Counted from the first letter of the stretch, positions 7,590 through 14,823 are shown. The stretch: 64,000 bases of DNA from Bradyrhizobium sp. 186 (GCF_023101685.1 NZ_CP082164.1:9641001-9705000); one strand, 5' to 3'. The notes: a model not told the origin generated them from the letters alone. Numbers and translations: made by a program.

Positions 7590-7902
7590 TGCGCCGGATT
7601 ATGCACAAAAGTGAACTTGGGCCTAGTTGCCAATCTTGCTGAGGTGAGGCGGCCTCAATGTGTAACTTTCTCGACTTCGAAGGTGAACTTGACCCCTGCA
7701 TCAGCGGGCCGGCTTCGTCCCTGACCGTCATCGCCATGCAATGCCCAGCTGTGCGCGCGGCGCGGTGCACCGCTTCTCGGGCCATATCCGCCAGAGACTT
7801 GGCGGCTTCGGCTTGCACTGCGTGCATGCCCGAAAGTTCGAGTCCCTCTTCATCAACGGCTGTCCAATCCCCCTCATGCAGATCGAAATAATAGCGCGGC
7901 AT
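7582..7902 (-). pseudogene. DUF6894 family protein, frameshifted C-terminus
   Basis: The first 69 residues (MPRYYFDLHEGD..., HAVQAEAAKSLADMAREA, MAMTVRDEAGPLMQ) match DUF6894. At the CCCC run 7693-7696 the frame shifts. The alternative frame continues VKFTFEVEKVTH and stops at 7655-7657, the normal family ending, whereas the actual frame reads a foreign tail to residue 106 and overlaps the next gene by 8 bases. Function of the family unknown. Confidence 0.65.
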
Positions 7903-7934
7903 CGCTCAGCATTCCCGTAAAGGGGAATGCGTTC

Positions 7935-8189
7935 CTAAAATCGGCCGGTGCCGGCGGGTTCTTGGGCCAGCAGATCCTCACCTGGCGTTAGCAGCCGCAC
8001 ATAGGTTCCGCTTTCGTGCAGCTCGATCCAGCCGCGCTCAATCGCGAACCGCAGACCAGCGCCGAACTCGCTGCCCTTGCCGCCGAGCGTGAACAAAAAC
8101 AGCGCGTTGATCTTCTCGATGTGGATACGGCCGTCCTGGACTGCCTCGATGCTCGCCGCCAGCTCGACGAGCTTGCGCGCGGCGGCCAC
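7935..8189 (-). CDS. hypothetical protein
   Basis: An 84-residue protein from a GTG start: AAARKLVELAASIEA, then IHIEKINALFLFTLGGKGSEFGAGLRFAIERGWIELHESGTYVRL. The last part resembles a winged-helix wing. In-frame sequence continues upstream without a stop (SDEARRTAPYADPV), overlapping the end of the previous remnant, so the true start may be further up. Seen as a conserved hypothetical in related genomes; function unknown. Confidence 0.55.
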   Translation of the reverse strand: MAAARKLVELAASIEAVQDGRIHIEKINALFLFTLGGKGSEFGAGLRFAIERGWIELHESGTYVRLLTPGEDLLAQEPAGTGRF

Positions 8190-8220
8190 CGGGTCGGCGT
8201 AGGGCGCTGTTCGACGTGCT

Positions 8221-8586
8221 TCATCGGACAGCGCCGCCGGCGGTCTGGGCCGCGTAGATGTGAATGCGGTGCTGATAGCTCTCGTCGGGCTTCCAGCTGT
8301 CGAACACGACGCCGCAAACGCAGCGCATCATCGAGCTGGGAATCTCGCTGGCGAGCTTCTCGCCGCGGGCGCGCTTGTCCCTCATCTCGGCGCGCCAGTC
8401 GCGATCGCGGCGCCATTCGTCGAAGGCGCCGTCGCGGATTGCCGGCAGCAGTTTCAACCACGCGGCCTCGAACGCGGCGCGCGCTACATCTAAGCTCTCG
8501 GCCGATCCGGACCGTTGCTGGCCTGGCTCGAGTCCAGGACAGAAGCCGAAATGCCAGCCCCATTGGTCGGCATCCTTCGGCACGCC
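8221..8586 (-). pseudogene. N-terminally truncated conserved hypothetical
   Basis: The surviving part begins GVPKDADQWGWHFGF and continues with GLEPGQQRSGSAESLDVARAAFEAAW and a C-terminal CVCGVVFDS...HRIHIYAAQ zinc-finger-like end (two Cys and later His). It is homologous to the intact gene at 14380-14823. About 40 N-terminal residues are missing. Homology stops at 8586 and the remnant of a different gene begins within seven bases on the opposite strand. The frame upstream is only the antisense of neighbours. Confidence 0.6.
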
Positions 8587-8592
8587 GGGGCC

Positions 8593-8730
8593 TCGACTTT
8601 CATTCTGGGGCTGGCCGGGATCCAGCCGGCCACCCAGCCGAGCGTCAGTCTGAACATCGAGATGCGCGCCGGCTACGTCATCGATCTGAGCGACGACCCG
8701 CCGCCCATCAGGACCATTTCCCATGACTGA
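8593..8730 (+). pseudogene. 3' remnant of a paralog of the next gene
   Basis: The frame reads FILGLAGIQP...SVSLNIEMRAGYVIDLSDDPPP and ends at 8730. The FVLGLxGIxP element recurs inside the complete gene at 8723-9169 (FVLGLIGIRP), so this appears to be the tail of a second copy that lost its 5' two thirds. It overlaps the start of the complete copy by 8 bases. Confidence 0.5.
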
Positions 8731-9169
8731 CAAGCCAAAGCGTATCTCAGCAAAGGTGCGCGCTGCCATCGACGCCATGTTCGCGGACACGGTGAAGACC
8801 GTCACCGACGCCGCGGACCACGTGGGCATTAGCCGGGAGCACTTGTCGCGCGAGCTCTCAAAGCCCCACGTCACCGAGTTCATGCGCCAGAAGACCATGC
8901 GCCGGCTGGTTGTCGGAGCACCGCACGCGGCTTCCACCAAGCTGGCCTTGCTCGACAGCCCCAACGAGATGGTCAGGGACCGCGCCTCGAGCTTCGTCCT
9001 GGGCCTGATCGGGATTCGGCCCGACCCGGAGCAGGACAGCCGCCAAGGCACACCGGTCCCTGGCCTGGTCATTGTAGTTGAGAACCATGCCGGCCAGCCG
9101 CCGGTCACTATTGGCCCCGAGCCGGTGCGGCAGATCGAGCATGAGCCGGTCCAGATCGAGCAGGAATAA
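8723..9169 (+). CDS. helix-turn-helix protein, phage small-terminase-like
   Basis: A 148-residue protein. Residues 5-55 (AKVRAAIDAMFADTVKTV then AADHVGISREHLSRELSKPHV) form a recognisable helix-turn-helix of the kind in phage small terminase subunits and Psq-type DNA-binding proteins. A conserved RASSFVLGLIGIRPD segment follows and the C-terminus is Pro/Glu/Val-rich and low-complexity. No large terminase or other virion gene is nearby, so a phage role is inference only. Confidence 0.6.
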   Translation: MTDKPKRISAKVRAAIDAMFADTVKTVTDAADHVGISREHLSRELSKPHVTEFMRQKTMRRLVVGAPHAASTKLALLDSPNEMVRDRASSFVLGLIGIRPDPEQDSRQGTPVPGLVIVVENHAGQPPVTIGPEPVRQIEHEPVQIEQE

Positions 9170-9297
9170 GCCCTCGCGGCCGCTCACCACCGCGCCGCGC
9201 GCGGGAAGTCGGTCGGATGATGGCCGATTGGGGGCGGCCTACTGCGCCAGCCCGACGGCGACGAAGAAGGCCAATGTGGTGCCGCTGAAGGCCTAAA

Positions 9298-9318
9298 GGC
9301 CCGCCTGTTAAGGCGGGC
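9298..9318. terminator. hairpin between convergent genes
   Basis: GCCCGCC (9299-9305) and GGCGGGC (9312-9318) with a 6-base loop, between the ends of the genes at 9169 and 9329. On the minus strand it is followed by CTTT. The T-runs are short, so termination strength is uncertain. Confidence 0.5.
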
Positions 9319-9328
9319 TCAATTCCCA

Positions 9329-10081
9329 TCAATTTAGGACAGATGGTGTGGCTATGGGCTTCCCCGTCAAGGGAAGCGGGGCCTCAAGAATATTGCGATA
9401 GCTCAGCGCCACGTGTCGGACTACCCGAAGCTGATCGGCCGGATTTGTAATTTGGCGCGCTTCCAACTGCAGCGTGATCGCCCCTTCAATTTGGATAATC
9501 GTGTTCAGTTGATCGGTAGTAAGATGGTCGCGAACATTGGCTTTGCGGGGCAGTCCGCACTTGCGCCGCAGATAGGCGGCCGTACCTCCGAACATGATCT
9601 CGTAAATCGCATCCGTATTGTTGGTGTAGTGAAACCATTCCGTGGCCCCGTGCTCCTTATACGAATCGGTGGCGGCAATCCGGATAGTCTTGGATCGTCC
9701 GCGGGTCTCGGCGTGGATGATATGCCGCTTGAGTAGTTCGGCCTCCATGAGATTGAAGGCCTGGATATACCGTTCACGCCAATATGCTGCCTTGGCTCCC
9801 GTGAAGCTCATAACGAGCAGAGAGAAGCCGTCCCGCGTCATGCGAAACATCGGCATTTGCTTTTTTTGGGTCGTCGGATAGGAGGAGACCTCAAAATTGA
9901 GGGCTCTAAATTCCGCCGAACACTCAAGGGCTTCTATGGATCGAAGCACGTTGTAGTGCAGCTTATCGAAGTGGTACGCAACGTCCAAAGAACTGACGTA
10001 CAGCCGGTCTTGGGAGAATTCCAAGAGGCTCATGGCATCGAACATCGTGATCTGCGTGGGCTTAGTGTCGTCCTTGCTCAT
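9329..10081 (-). CDS. Rha family phage regulatory protein
   Basis: A 250-residue protein. Residues 20-110 show the Rha (pRha) pattern: SSLDVAYHFDKLHYNVLRSIE, FRMTRDGFSLLVMSFTGAKA and YIQAFNLMEAELL. The C-terminal half (TDSYKEHGATEW..., GTAAYLRRKCGLP.....RDHLTTDQLNTI) is a separate DNA-binding-like domain. Rha proteins belong to the phage antirepressor group and interfere with phage growth in hosts lacking IHF. The start is placed at MSKDD (10081) since the longer frame enters the palindromic promoter region. No other phage gene adjoins it. Confidence 0.8.
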   Translation of the reverse strand: MSKDDTKPTQITMFDAMSLLEFSQDRLYVSSLDVAYHFDKLHYNVLRSIEALECSAEFRALNFEVSSYPTTQKKQMPMFRMTRDGFSLLVMSFTGAKAAYWRERYIQAFNLMEAELLKRHIIHAETRGRSKTIRIAATDSYKEHGATEWFHYTNNTDAIYEIMFGGTAAYLRRKCGLPRKANVRDHLTTDQLNTIIQIEGAITLQLEARQITNPADQLRVVRHVALSYRNILEAPLPLTGKPIATPSVLN

Positions 10082-10135
10082 AGTCGTAAGTCCTGTGCTG
10101 TACGACCATGACGTGCTTGATATTTCTCCTAAGGA

Positions 10136-10168
10136 TAGTACAACAAATTTGTTCAAGGGGCTGTACTA
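10136..10168. promoter_or_regulatory. nested palindromes upstream of rha
   Basis: A perfect 10-bp palindrome ACAAATTTGT (10143-10152) is enclosed by inverted arms TAGTACA (10136-10142) and TGTACTA (10162-10168). It lies about 55-87 bases before the rha start. The minus strand here also reads TTGTTG-N17-ATATCA, a possible -35/-10 pair. An operator for Rha itself or a phage-type repressor is an inference. Confidence 0.4.
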
Positions 10169-10348
10169 CGTACGTCGTGGTCCAGATTTGAATTTGAAGG
10201 GCGGATCGTTCGCAGCGATTCGTCCTTCGGCTTTCATGGCTCAGTCTGAGATCGAGAACAGAATCAATCGTTAGTGCCGCTCTCGAATCAGCGTGAGCAC
10301 ATGACGATCATTCGACACCCGAGCGCCTTCACCACGCAACGCACAACG

Positions 10349-10390
10349 CAGGCATGGGGTCAGTTACGAACAGGCCCCTGCCTGTTATTT
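10349..10390 (+). terminator. possible terminator hairpin
   Basis: CAGGCA-T-GGGG pairs with CCCCTGCCTG (10375-10384), a 10-bp stem with one bulge and a 15-base loop, followed by TTATTT. No plus-strand gene precedes it; the surrounding 10169-10509 stretch shows no gene. Confidence 0.4.
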
Positions 10391-10509
10391 GGGCGAATCT
10401 ATACCCGTACTTGCTAATCTCCAGCAACTGTCGTCCCGCCGCTACATCCGGGCGTTACCGGGATGAGTCCATCCAGCAGCGCCGCAACCGGAGGGCAAAC
10501 GCAAGGGGC

Positions 10510-10893
10510 CTACTTTGGCGTGGCGCCGTCAGGCTTCCCTTGAAATTGGATGTTGCATTTCTTCGCGATCGAGGCTTGCTCGACGGCCACCATCTGCCCC
10601 TTCATTTGAGCCAACTCAGCGGCGGTTTGTTTGTCGCCACCGACGAAGAACGCTGCCGGCCAGAAGATGACGATCGCTGCCGCGGTGGCGACGCCGTCTT
10701 TCGTGCGCTGACTGTCCTGTGCTCCGGACAATGCAGCCGCTCGTGTCGAGATCGATTGAGCCTCGAGCGCTAGCTGCTGGCAGGTGTAGGACTGATATTG
10801 GACCGGTGAGACATAGGCCGGCGTGATGTCGGCTGCCGAAGAGGCGCAGCCCGCCAGCGCGGCGCTTAGCGCCACGATTCCCAAATTACGCAT
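10510..10893 (-). CDS. small lipoprotein with one membrane segment
   Basis: A 127-residue protein starting MRNLGIVALSAALAGC with lipobox LAGC, so lipidation at Cys16 is predicted. The mature part has the conserved block YVSPVQYQSYTCQQLALEAQ, then GVATAAAIVIFWPAAFFVGGD, a hydrophobic segment that could insert in the membrane, and a helical end containing KKCNIQF. I recognise this as a widespread alphaproteobacterial lipoprotein type without known function. The upstream Met is rejected because it adds non-signal residues. Confidence 0.75.
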   Translation of the reverse strand: MRNLGIVALSAALAGCASSAADITPAYVSPVQYQSYTCQQLALEAQSISTRAAALSGAQDSQRTKDGVATAAAIVIFWPAAFFVGGDKQTAAELAQMKGQMVAVEQASIAKKCNIQFQGKPDGATPK

Positions 10894-11100
10894 GAAATGC
10901 AGCCCCCCGGCCAATTCTTAAAGCGCCATCCAAGCTCAACCAGCGCGCGAGATCAATAGGTCGTTCGCCGGGCTGGTAAAAGTACGGAGCAGTTGCGCCG
11001 CAGCGACGAAGCCGGAAGCCATACGCAACAACCACGCGCTGTACGAAGGCAGATTCCCCAGCCGGGAGGGATTTTTAAGGCCCCGAGATCGGCCTGTGCC

Positions 11101-11250
11101 CTAATGCAGCACCCGCGTGGCCTCGGCGACCTGAACCCTATCTTTCAGGTCTTCGAGCTCGTCGATCGCGTCCAGCAATCTGACGAGCTCGCGCGCGATA
11201 TGCTTCAAACTGGGCCTTGGACGTCTAAGAATACGAATACGCTGTCCCAT
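11101..11250 (-). CDS. short hypothetical protein
   Basis: A 49-residue peptide MGQRIRILRRPRPSLKH... followed by an amphipathic helix (ARELVRLLDAIDELEDLKDRV). The basic N-terminus and acidic helix suggest a small nucleic-acid- or partner-binding protein. A longer frame exists but adds Trp/Arg/Pro-rich residues without a better start. Low certainty. Confidence 0.35.
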   Translation of the reverse strand: MGQRIRILRRPRPSLKHIARELVRLLDAIDELEDLKDRVQVAEATRVLH

Positions 11251-11381
11251 CGGTGCACGCCTCCATGCTCGGGGAGGTCCAATTGGCAAAGAGCGTGCCA
11301 CTCCATGAAGGGAGGATTCTTAACGCAAATTAGCTGATGATGTCCGTGGGTGTAGGAACTCGGACCACCTTGCAAAACTCG

Positions 11382-11825
11382 TTACGCAGCGTCCAAACTT
11401 CCGAGTGCTTTGAGGGCCAATCGCGCGGATGGCGCGAGGTTTGGCTCTATTCGGCTCAGCTGATCGGGACTGACGATCAGAAGGGATCCTTCGGTGATCA
11501 CTAGTTTGTCCGACGGAATGTCGCGAGCAACGAAGACTTGGCCGTGGATAATGCCGCCCTCAACATCGGGATCAACACCAAGCCTTTCTGCGAGGTACTC
11601 GAACTGCTCCGGCGGAACGAAATAACTGACTTCCTCATGCACCTCCCAGACAACGCACTCCAGAAAGGTTTCATTACCTTCGCGATGACCGCCGAAAAGT
11701 CCCACCATGCCCGGGTACAAAATACCAAGAATATCGTCGCGCTGCTGAAGTAGCAAACGACCGGCAGTGTCGATGAGTATGGCCGAAGCGGTCTCCCGAC
11801 GTAGCGCTGCACGAGAAGTGCTCAT
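11382..11825 (-). CDS. Nudix hydrolase-like protein
   Basis: A 147-residue protein with a Nudix fold pattern: SAILIDTAGRLLLQQRDD at residues 14-31 and a Nudix box GGHREGNETFLECVVWEVHEEV at about 45-66. In the box consensus GX5EX7REUXEEXGU the Arg is Trp and the last Gly is Ser, but the metal-binding glutamates remain. It would hydrolyse a nucleoside diphosphate-X substrate; the substrate is unknown and the Arg loss may lower activity. The ATG overlaps the TGA of an RHH remnant by ATGA. Confidence 0.75.
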   Translation of the reverse strand: MSTSRAALRRETASAILIDTAGRLLLQQRDDILGILYPGMVGLFGGHREGNETFLECVVWEVHEEVSYFVPPEQFEYLAERLGVDPDVEGGIIHGQVFVARDIPSDKLVITEGSLLIVSPDQLSRIEPNLAPSARLALKALGSLDAA

Positions 11826-11866
11826 TTCCCCTTCGCCTTGAGCCCGAGCTCGACCAGCCTGCAGAT
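11822..11866 (-). pseudogene. 3' remnant of a ribbon-helix-helix gene
   Basis: The frame directly upstream of the Nudix start reads RLVELGLKAKGK and stops at 11822-11824. The end of the intact RHH gene at 12152-12352 reads RLVELGLKTRGKC. Nothing further upstream matches, so only the last 12-15 codons survive. It overlaps the Nudix ATG as ATGA. Confidence 0.45.
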
Positions 11867-11879
11867 GCTCCAGCAGTCG

Positions 11880-12152
11880 CTACTGTTTTGGCGCTTCGGG
11901 AGCTGCTGCTGGCGCTGTGGGTCCGGCGTCGGGTGGGCTGCCCCTGAACTCTGACGGTGCCGCACAATCGCCAGCCCAAAGTTTGGTACCTTTGACTGTT
12001 CCTACGAGCTTACAGCCCGTCGGGGCCGGGGGCTGCTTGTGTGGTTTGCTGGCAGCCTTGGGCACTGCGGTCGCCTTGGGCACCGCAGTTTGAGCGAAGG
12101 CGGATGCCGAAAAGCCAATGATGGCGGCGGCGAGGATCAACGGAGTCCTCAT
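11880..12152 (-). CDS. small periplasmic protein
   Basis: Starting at MRTPLILAAAIIGFSASAFAQ the protein has a clean signal peptide (cleavage AFA-Q) and a mature region of about 70 residues. It begins with an Ala/Pro/Lys repeat (TAVPKATAVPKAASKP), then a core GCKLVGTVKGTKLWAGDC with two Cys likely forming a disulphide, then a Pro/Ala-rich tail. The start overlaps the stop of the RHH gene (TGATG), so it is probably translated by coupling. Function unknown. Confidence 0.65.
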   Translation of the reverse strand: MRTPLILAAAIIGFSASAFAQTAVPKATAVPKAASKPHKQPPAPTGCKLVGTVKGTKLWAGDCAAPSEFRGSPPDAGPTAPAAAPEAPKQ

Positions 12153-12352
12153 CAACATTTTCCTCTTGTCTTCAGCCCGAGCTCGACCAGCCGGCGGATG
12201 GCTTCGGATAGGGTTGGCTTGTCTGGCTGGCTTTCGGCCCATTCCACGATGGCCGCGCGCGTAGTTGCGTCGGCTCGAAAACCCATAAGCGGGGTAGTGC
12301 CGGTCCGGGGACGCCCCATGACTTTTTGTTTAACAGCGCTTGCTTTCTTCAT
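12152..12352 (-). CDS. ribbon-helix-helix DNA-binding protein
   Basis: A 66-residue protein: a basic N-terminus (MKKASAVKQKVMGRPRTG), a beta-strand TTPLMGFRAD and two helices (ATTRAAIVEWAESQ and LSEAIRRLVELGLKT), the typical small RHH fold of antitoxins and CopG-like repressors. No Shine-Dalgarno precedes the ATG; the upstream sequence contains TTATAC a few bases away, so the message may be nearly leaderless. The downstream coupled gene is secreted, not toxin-like, so an antitoxin role is not supported. Confidence 0.7.
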   Translation of the reverse strand: MKKASAVKQKVMGRPRTGTTPLMGFRADATTRAAIVEWAESQPDKPTLSEAIRRLVELGLKTRGKC

Positions 12353-12436
12353 ACTTTCTGTATAACAAAATAGCAGGCCGAAGGGAAGTGGCGCTTCCTC
12401 TCCGGCCCTAACCTCGATCCTAGAAGGGTATTCAAG

Positions 12437-13093
12437 ATGACCAAGGCCGACAGCGTGCATAGCACGCCACCCCTAAACTCGTCCCCAATTCAGGCAATCA
12501 ATCCCCCGCCGCACGCCCTAGCGGAGCCCCGGGATTCGTTTTCGTCCCAACACGCTATCGGACAGCGGGAAAACGGCCAACCCACCAGCGAGTCCCGCAA
12601 GCCCGCCGAGGGCCTGTCCCGCCGCAACATGCTCGGCGCCATGGCCGTGCTGCCGGCCACACTGCCGACCGTCGCCACCGCTACTGCTGATCCCATTTTT
12701 GCTGCGATCGAACGCCACCGGGCGGCCAGGGTGATCTGAGACGGCGAGGTAGACGTCCGTTCTCACTTCGAGGATCTGAATATGACCGCAGAGCAGTTGA
12801 GGCAGCGGGACGCGCTCGATGACGCCGTCGCCGATGCCCGTGACGCTCTGGACAAGGCTAGCGTCGCACTGATCAACACGGGCCCGACCAGCTTTGCCGG
12901 CATCGTTACCGCGCTCCAATACCTGCGAAGGCAGATGCGCGATGATGGCACGTACATGCCGTACGATATCGAGTTTGAATTCGAAGAGGGCTATGCGGGC
13001 GGCGACGGTACCGTCGTGTTCGGTTGGCTCGACGTGTGGCTCAAGACAATTACCGAAGCCATCGCGGCGCCCGGCATGGGGGGGCGGGCATGA
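12437..13093 (+). pseudogene. Tat-signal hypothetical split by an in-frame stop
   Basis: The first half (100 codons) has a variable N-terminus, then a twin-arginine-like signal SRRNMLGAMAVLPATLPTVATA and DPIFAAIERHRAAR. A TGA at 12737-12739 interrupts. The same frame continues without a shift through DGEVDVRSHFEDL, DAVADARDALDKASVALI and GIVTALQYLRRQM to 13093. The second-half sequence is the usual continuation of this Bradyrhizobium family, so a single nonsense change split one gene of about 218 codons. A restart at ATG 12782 could make the second half. Confidence 0.6.
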
Positions 13094-13359
13094 GCAACAT
13101 CATAGCCTTCCCGGAGCGCCGCAGCGCGCATCAGCCGAACGTCCAGCAGGTTTGCCTGACACCCGATTGGACATGCGGCTTGCCGAAGCAGCGCCGTACC
13201 AAGAGCGACGCCATGGCACGCCGGCGAGAATTCAAGCTAGCCATGCGACAGCGCATCAGGGACATCGCCGCCTCGCGCGATCTCTCTGACGAGGAGATCA
13301 AACCGGCGCCGGCGGTCGCCAAGCAAACCTCGTACCTCATGCGCATAAGCCGGAGATAA
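13090..13359 (+). CDS. small basic hypothetical protein
   Basis: An 89-residue protein, MSNIIAFPERRSAHQ at the start and a basic middle (RRREFKLAMRQRIRDIAASRDLSDEEI). The ATG overlaps the preceding stop as ATGA, so it is translationally coupled to the split gene upstream. It ends convergent with the gene at 13376. No known family. Confidence 0.5.
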   Translation: MSNIIAFPERRSAHQPNVQQVCLTPDWTCGLPKQRRTKSDAMARRREFKLAMRQRIRDIAASRDLSDEEIKPAPAVAKQTSYLMRISRR

Positions 13360-13375
13360 GCACTTCGGCTGGATT

Positions 13376-13708
13376 TTACGAACCTGTCCCTGCGCGCCTT
13401 GCCGCTCTCTCCAGGAATTCCAGCATGGAGGGGGCCACTTCCTCAAGCTCGACGAAACGACGGCGCAACTCGTCCGCGATATCCGCGGTCACATCGCGCG
13501 ACCATCCCTGTGTCGTGTTGAAGGCCACGATGCGAGCGGGATGCATGTATCGGCCTTCGATCAGGTGCCGTAACAGCGTCGCACGATTGCCGTCCTCTTC
13601 CGCCGTCTCGCACCAAGCGCGTCCGAGCCGGTCGCCAAAGTCCTCAAGCACAAGGTAGACGTCTTGGTCCGCGGCCACATGAGGCACGATGGATGGGAAG
13701 CGGCGCAT
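13376..13708 (-). CDS. conserved hypothetical protein
   Basis: A 110-residue protein with the pattern DQDVYLVLEDFGDRLGRAWCETAEED, LIEGRYMHPARIVAFNTTQGWSRDVTADIADEL. I recognise this as a frequent Bradyrhizobium and Rhodopseudomonas small protein. Soluble, mixed alpha/beta, no catalytic signature. Function unknown. Confidence 0.7.
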   Translation of the reverse strand: MRRFPSIVPHVAADQDVYLVLEDFGDRLGRAWCETAEEDGNRATLLRHLIEGRYMHPARIVAFNTTQGWSRDVTADIADELRRRFVELEEVAPSMLEFLERAARRAGTGS

Positions 13709-13740
13709 GCCAGAAACTCCACGAGAACCAGCGATTCCCT

Positions 13741-13835
13741 CGATAATGTTATTATTTAATGCGAGGAGTAAAGATTAAATCAAAAATTAAACAGATTTAA
13801 ATGTGGACAAAATTTAAATATGGATTAATTTGGGA
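13741..13835. other. AT-rich island
   Basis: About 95 bases far richer in A and T than their surroundings, with two related words (GATTTAAATGTGG at 13794 and AATTTAAATATGG at 13809). It sits upstream of the divergent gene at 13708. A binding site for a silencer such as MucR/Ros, or a foreign remnant, are both possible. Confidence 0.4.
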
Positions 13836-13949
13836 AGTACCTTGGCGCCGGACGAACGCGTCAAGCTCTCCGAGAAACGGCTCCAGCATCCTGCCCCCTG
13901 ATTACCCTCGGATCCAGGGGCCGTCTCTTCGGCATATGGGGAGCGAGCC

Positions 13950-14051
13950 ATGAAGTTCCTGTCCCCGGGTGACTTCTTTCTTATCTCTGCGCTGACGGGA
14001 GCAATTATGCTGGTCGAGATGGCGCTGTTCATTGTTGTGGGCATGATCTGA
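13950..14051 (+). CDS. small single-span membrane protein
   Basis: A 33-residue peptide: MKFLSPGDFFLISALTGAIM then LVEMALFIVVGMI. One hydrophobic helix spans most of it. GGGGAGCG lies at ribosome-site distance before the ATG. Terminator 14152-14185 lies 100 bases downstream in the same direction. Short membrane peptides are easily over-called; the ribosome site and terminator support it. Confidence 0.45.
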   Translation: MKFLSPGDFFLISALTGAIMLVEMALFIVVGMI

Positions 14052-14151
14052 TCCACGCAAAACTGAGCACCACATGGGACGTAGCCCGTTTCGTTCGCTG
14101 CGCCGCCCCAGTCCCGCCGTGCTTTGCTTCTGAACCCAGTCGTCAATGCAG

Positions 14152-14185
14152 CGGCCCCAGCGAATGAACGCCGGGGCCGTTTTAT
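14152..14185 (+). terminator. rho-independent terminator
   Basis: CGGCCCC (14152-14158) pairs with GGGGCCG (14173-14179), followed by TTTTATT. It probably ends the transcript of the small membrane protein upstream. Confidence 0.65.
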
Positions 14186-14379
14186 TGATCGGCAAGCGGA
14201 ACAAGTTTCCCGATGCCGCGTCGAATCAATGCTCCCGACAACCCCAAGTCAAAAGCCCCCGTCGGGAGCAAACCTTGCCCAAGGTTGGCGACCTCTGCGT
14301 CCCCCGCGCGGAGGTCGTTTGCGTATCACCGCATACGAGCGAAAAAAGGCCACCCGAAGGCGATGCGCTGGCCAGCGCT

Positions 14380-14823
14380 TCAGGCGTTGGTGCGATGGTG
14401 TGCTGCGCGGACGTGGCCGTCCAGGGTGCGAATGGTGAACACCTCGCCGCAGAAGCACCGGGCGATCCCGTCCGGCCGCTGGGTCGGCAGAGGCAGCGCC
14501 AGATCGTGCATCCGGTCCTTCCATGCCGTCCAGTCGCGCTGGCGGCGCCATGCCTCGTAATGGGCTTCAGTGCGCGTCGGTGCCAGCTCCTGCCATGCAG
14601 CTTGGAAGCCCGCCCTGGCCTCGTCGAACGTGTCGGCGACACCGCTGCGCTGCTCGCCGGGGTCGGTCCCCGGATAGAAACCGCACGACCAACCCCACTG
14701 CGGCGCCGACCTCGGTACGCCGGCGCGACGGCCGATCGAGCCGACCCGAACATCGCCGAAGTAGATCAGCCACGTCTCGCGGTGCGGATCGTCAAGGCTG
14801 CGGCGGCGGGTGAGAGCGGGCAT
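14380..14823 (-). CDS. conserved hypothetical with Cys-x-Cys end
   Basis: A 147-residue protein: MPALTRRRSL, then YFGDVRVGSIGRRAGVP, QWGWSCGFYPGTDPGEQRSG, a helical DEARAGFQAAWQEL and a terminal CFCGEVF...HVRAAHH segment that looks like a zinc-binding finger. The family is common in Bradyrhizobium accessory DNA; a truncated paralog is at 8221-8586. The IS1634-type element starts 46 bases upstream of its ATG and may have displaced its promoter. Function unknown. Confidence 0.65.
   Translation of the reverse strand: MPALTRRRSLDDPHRETWLIYFGDVRVGSIGRRAGVPRSAPQWGWSCGFYPGTDPGEQRSGVADTFDEARAGFQAAWQELAPTRTEAHYEAWRRQRDWTAWKDRMHDLALPLPTQRPDGIARCFCGEVFTIRTLDGHVRAAHHRTNA

Noticed and set aside
8723..10081. 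A prophage around the HTH gene and rha
   Set aside because: No capsid, tail, portal, large terminase, lysis or integrase gene accompanies them; they look like isolated remnants.
12152..12352. Toxin-antitoxin pair (RHH plus overlapping downstream gene)
   Set aside because: The overlapping partner has a signal peptide and a disulphide-type core, unlike RelE, MazF or VapC toxins.
12737..12739. TGA as selenocysteine codon
   Set aside because: No selenocysteine insertion-like hairpin is evident after it, and the family has no conserved redox Cys at this place.
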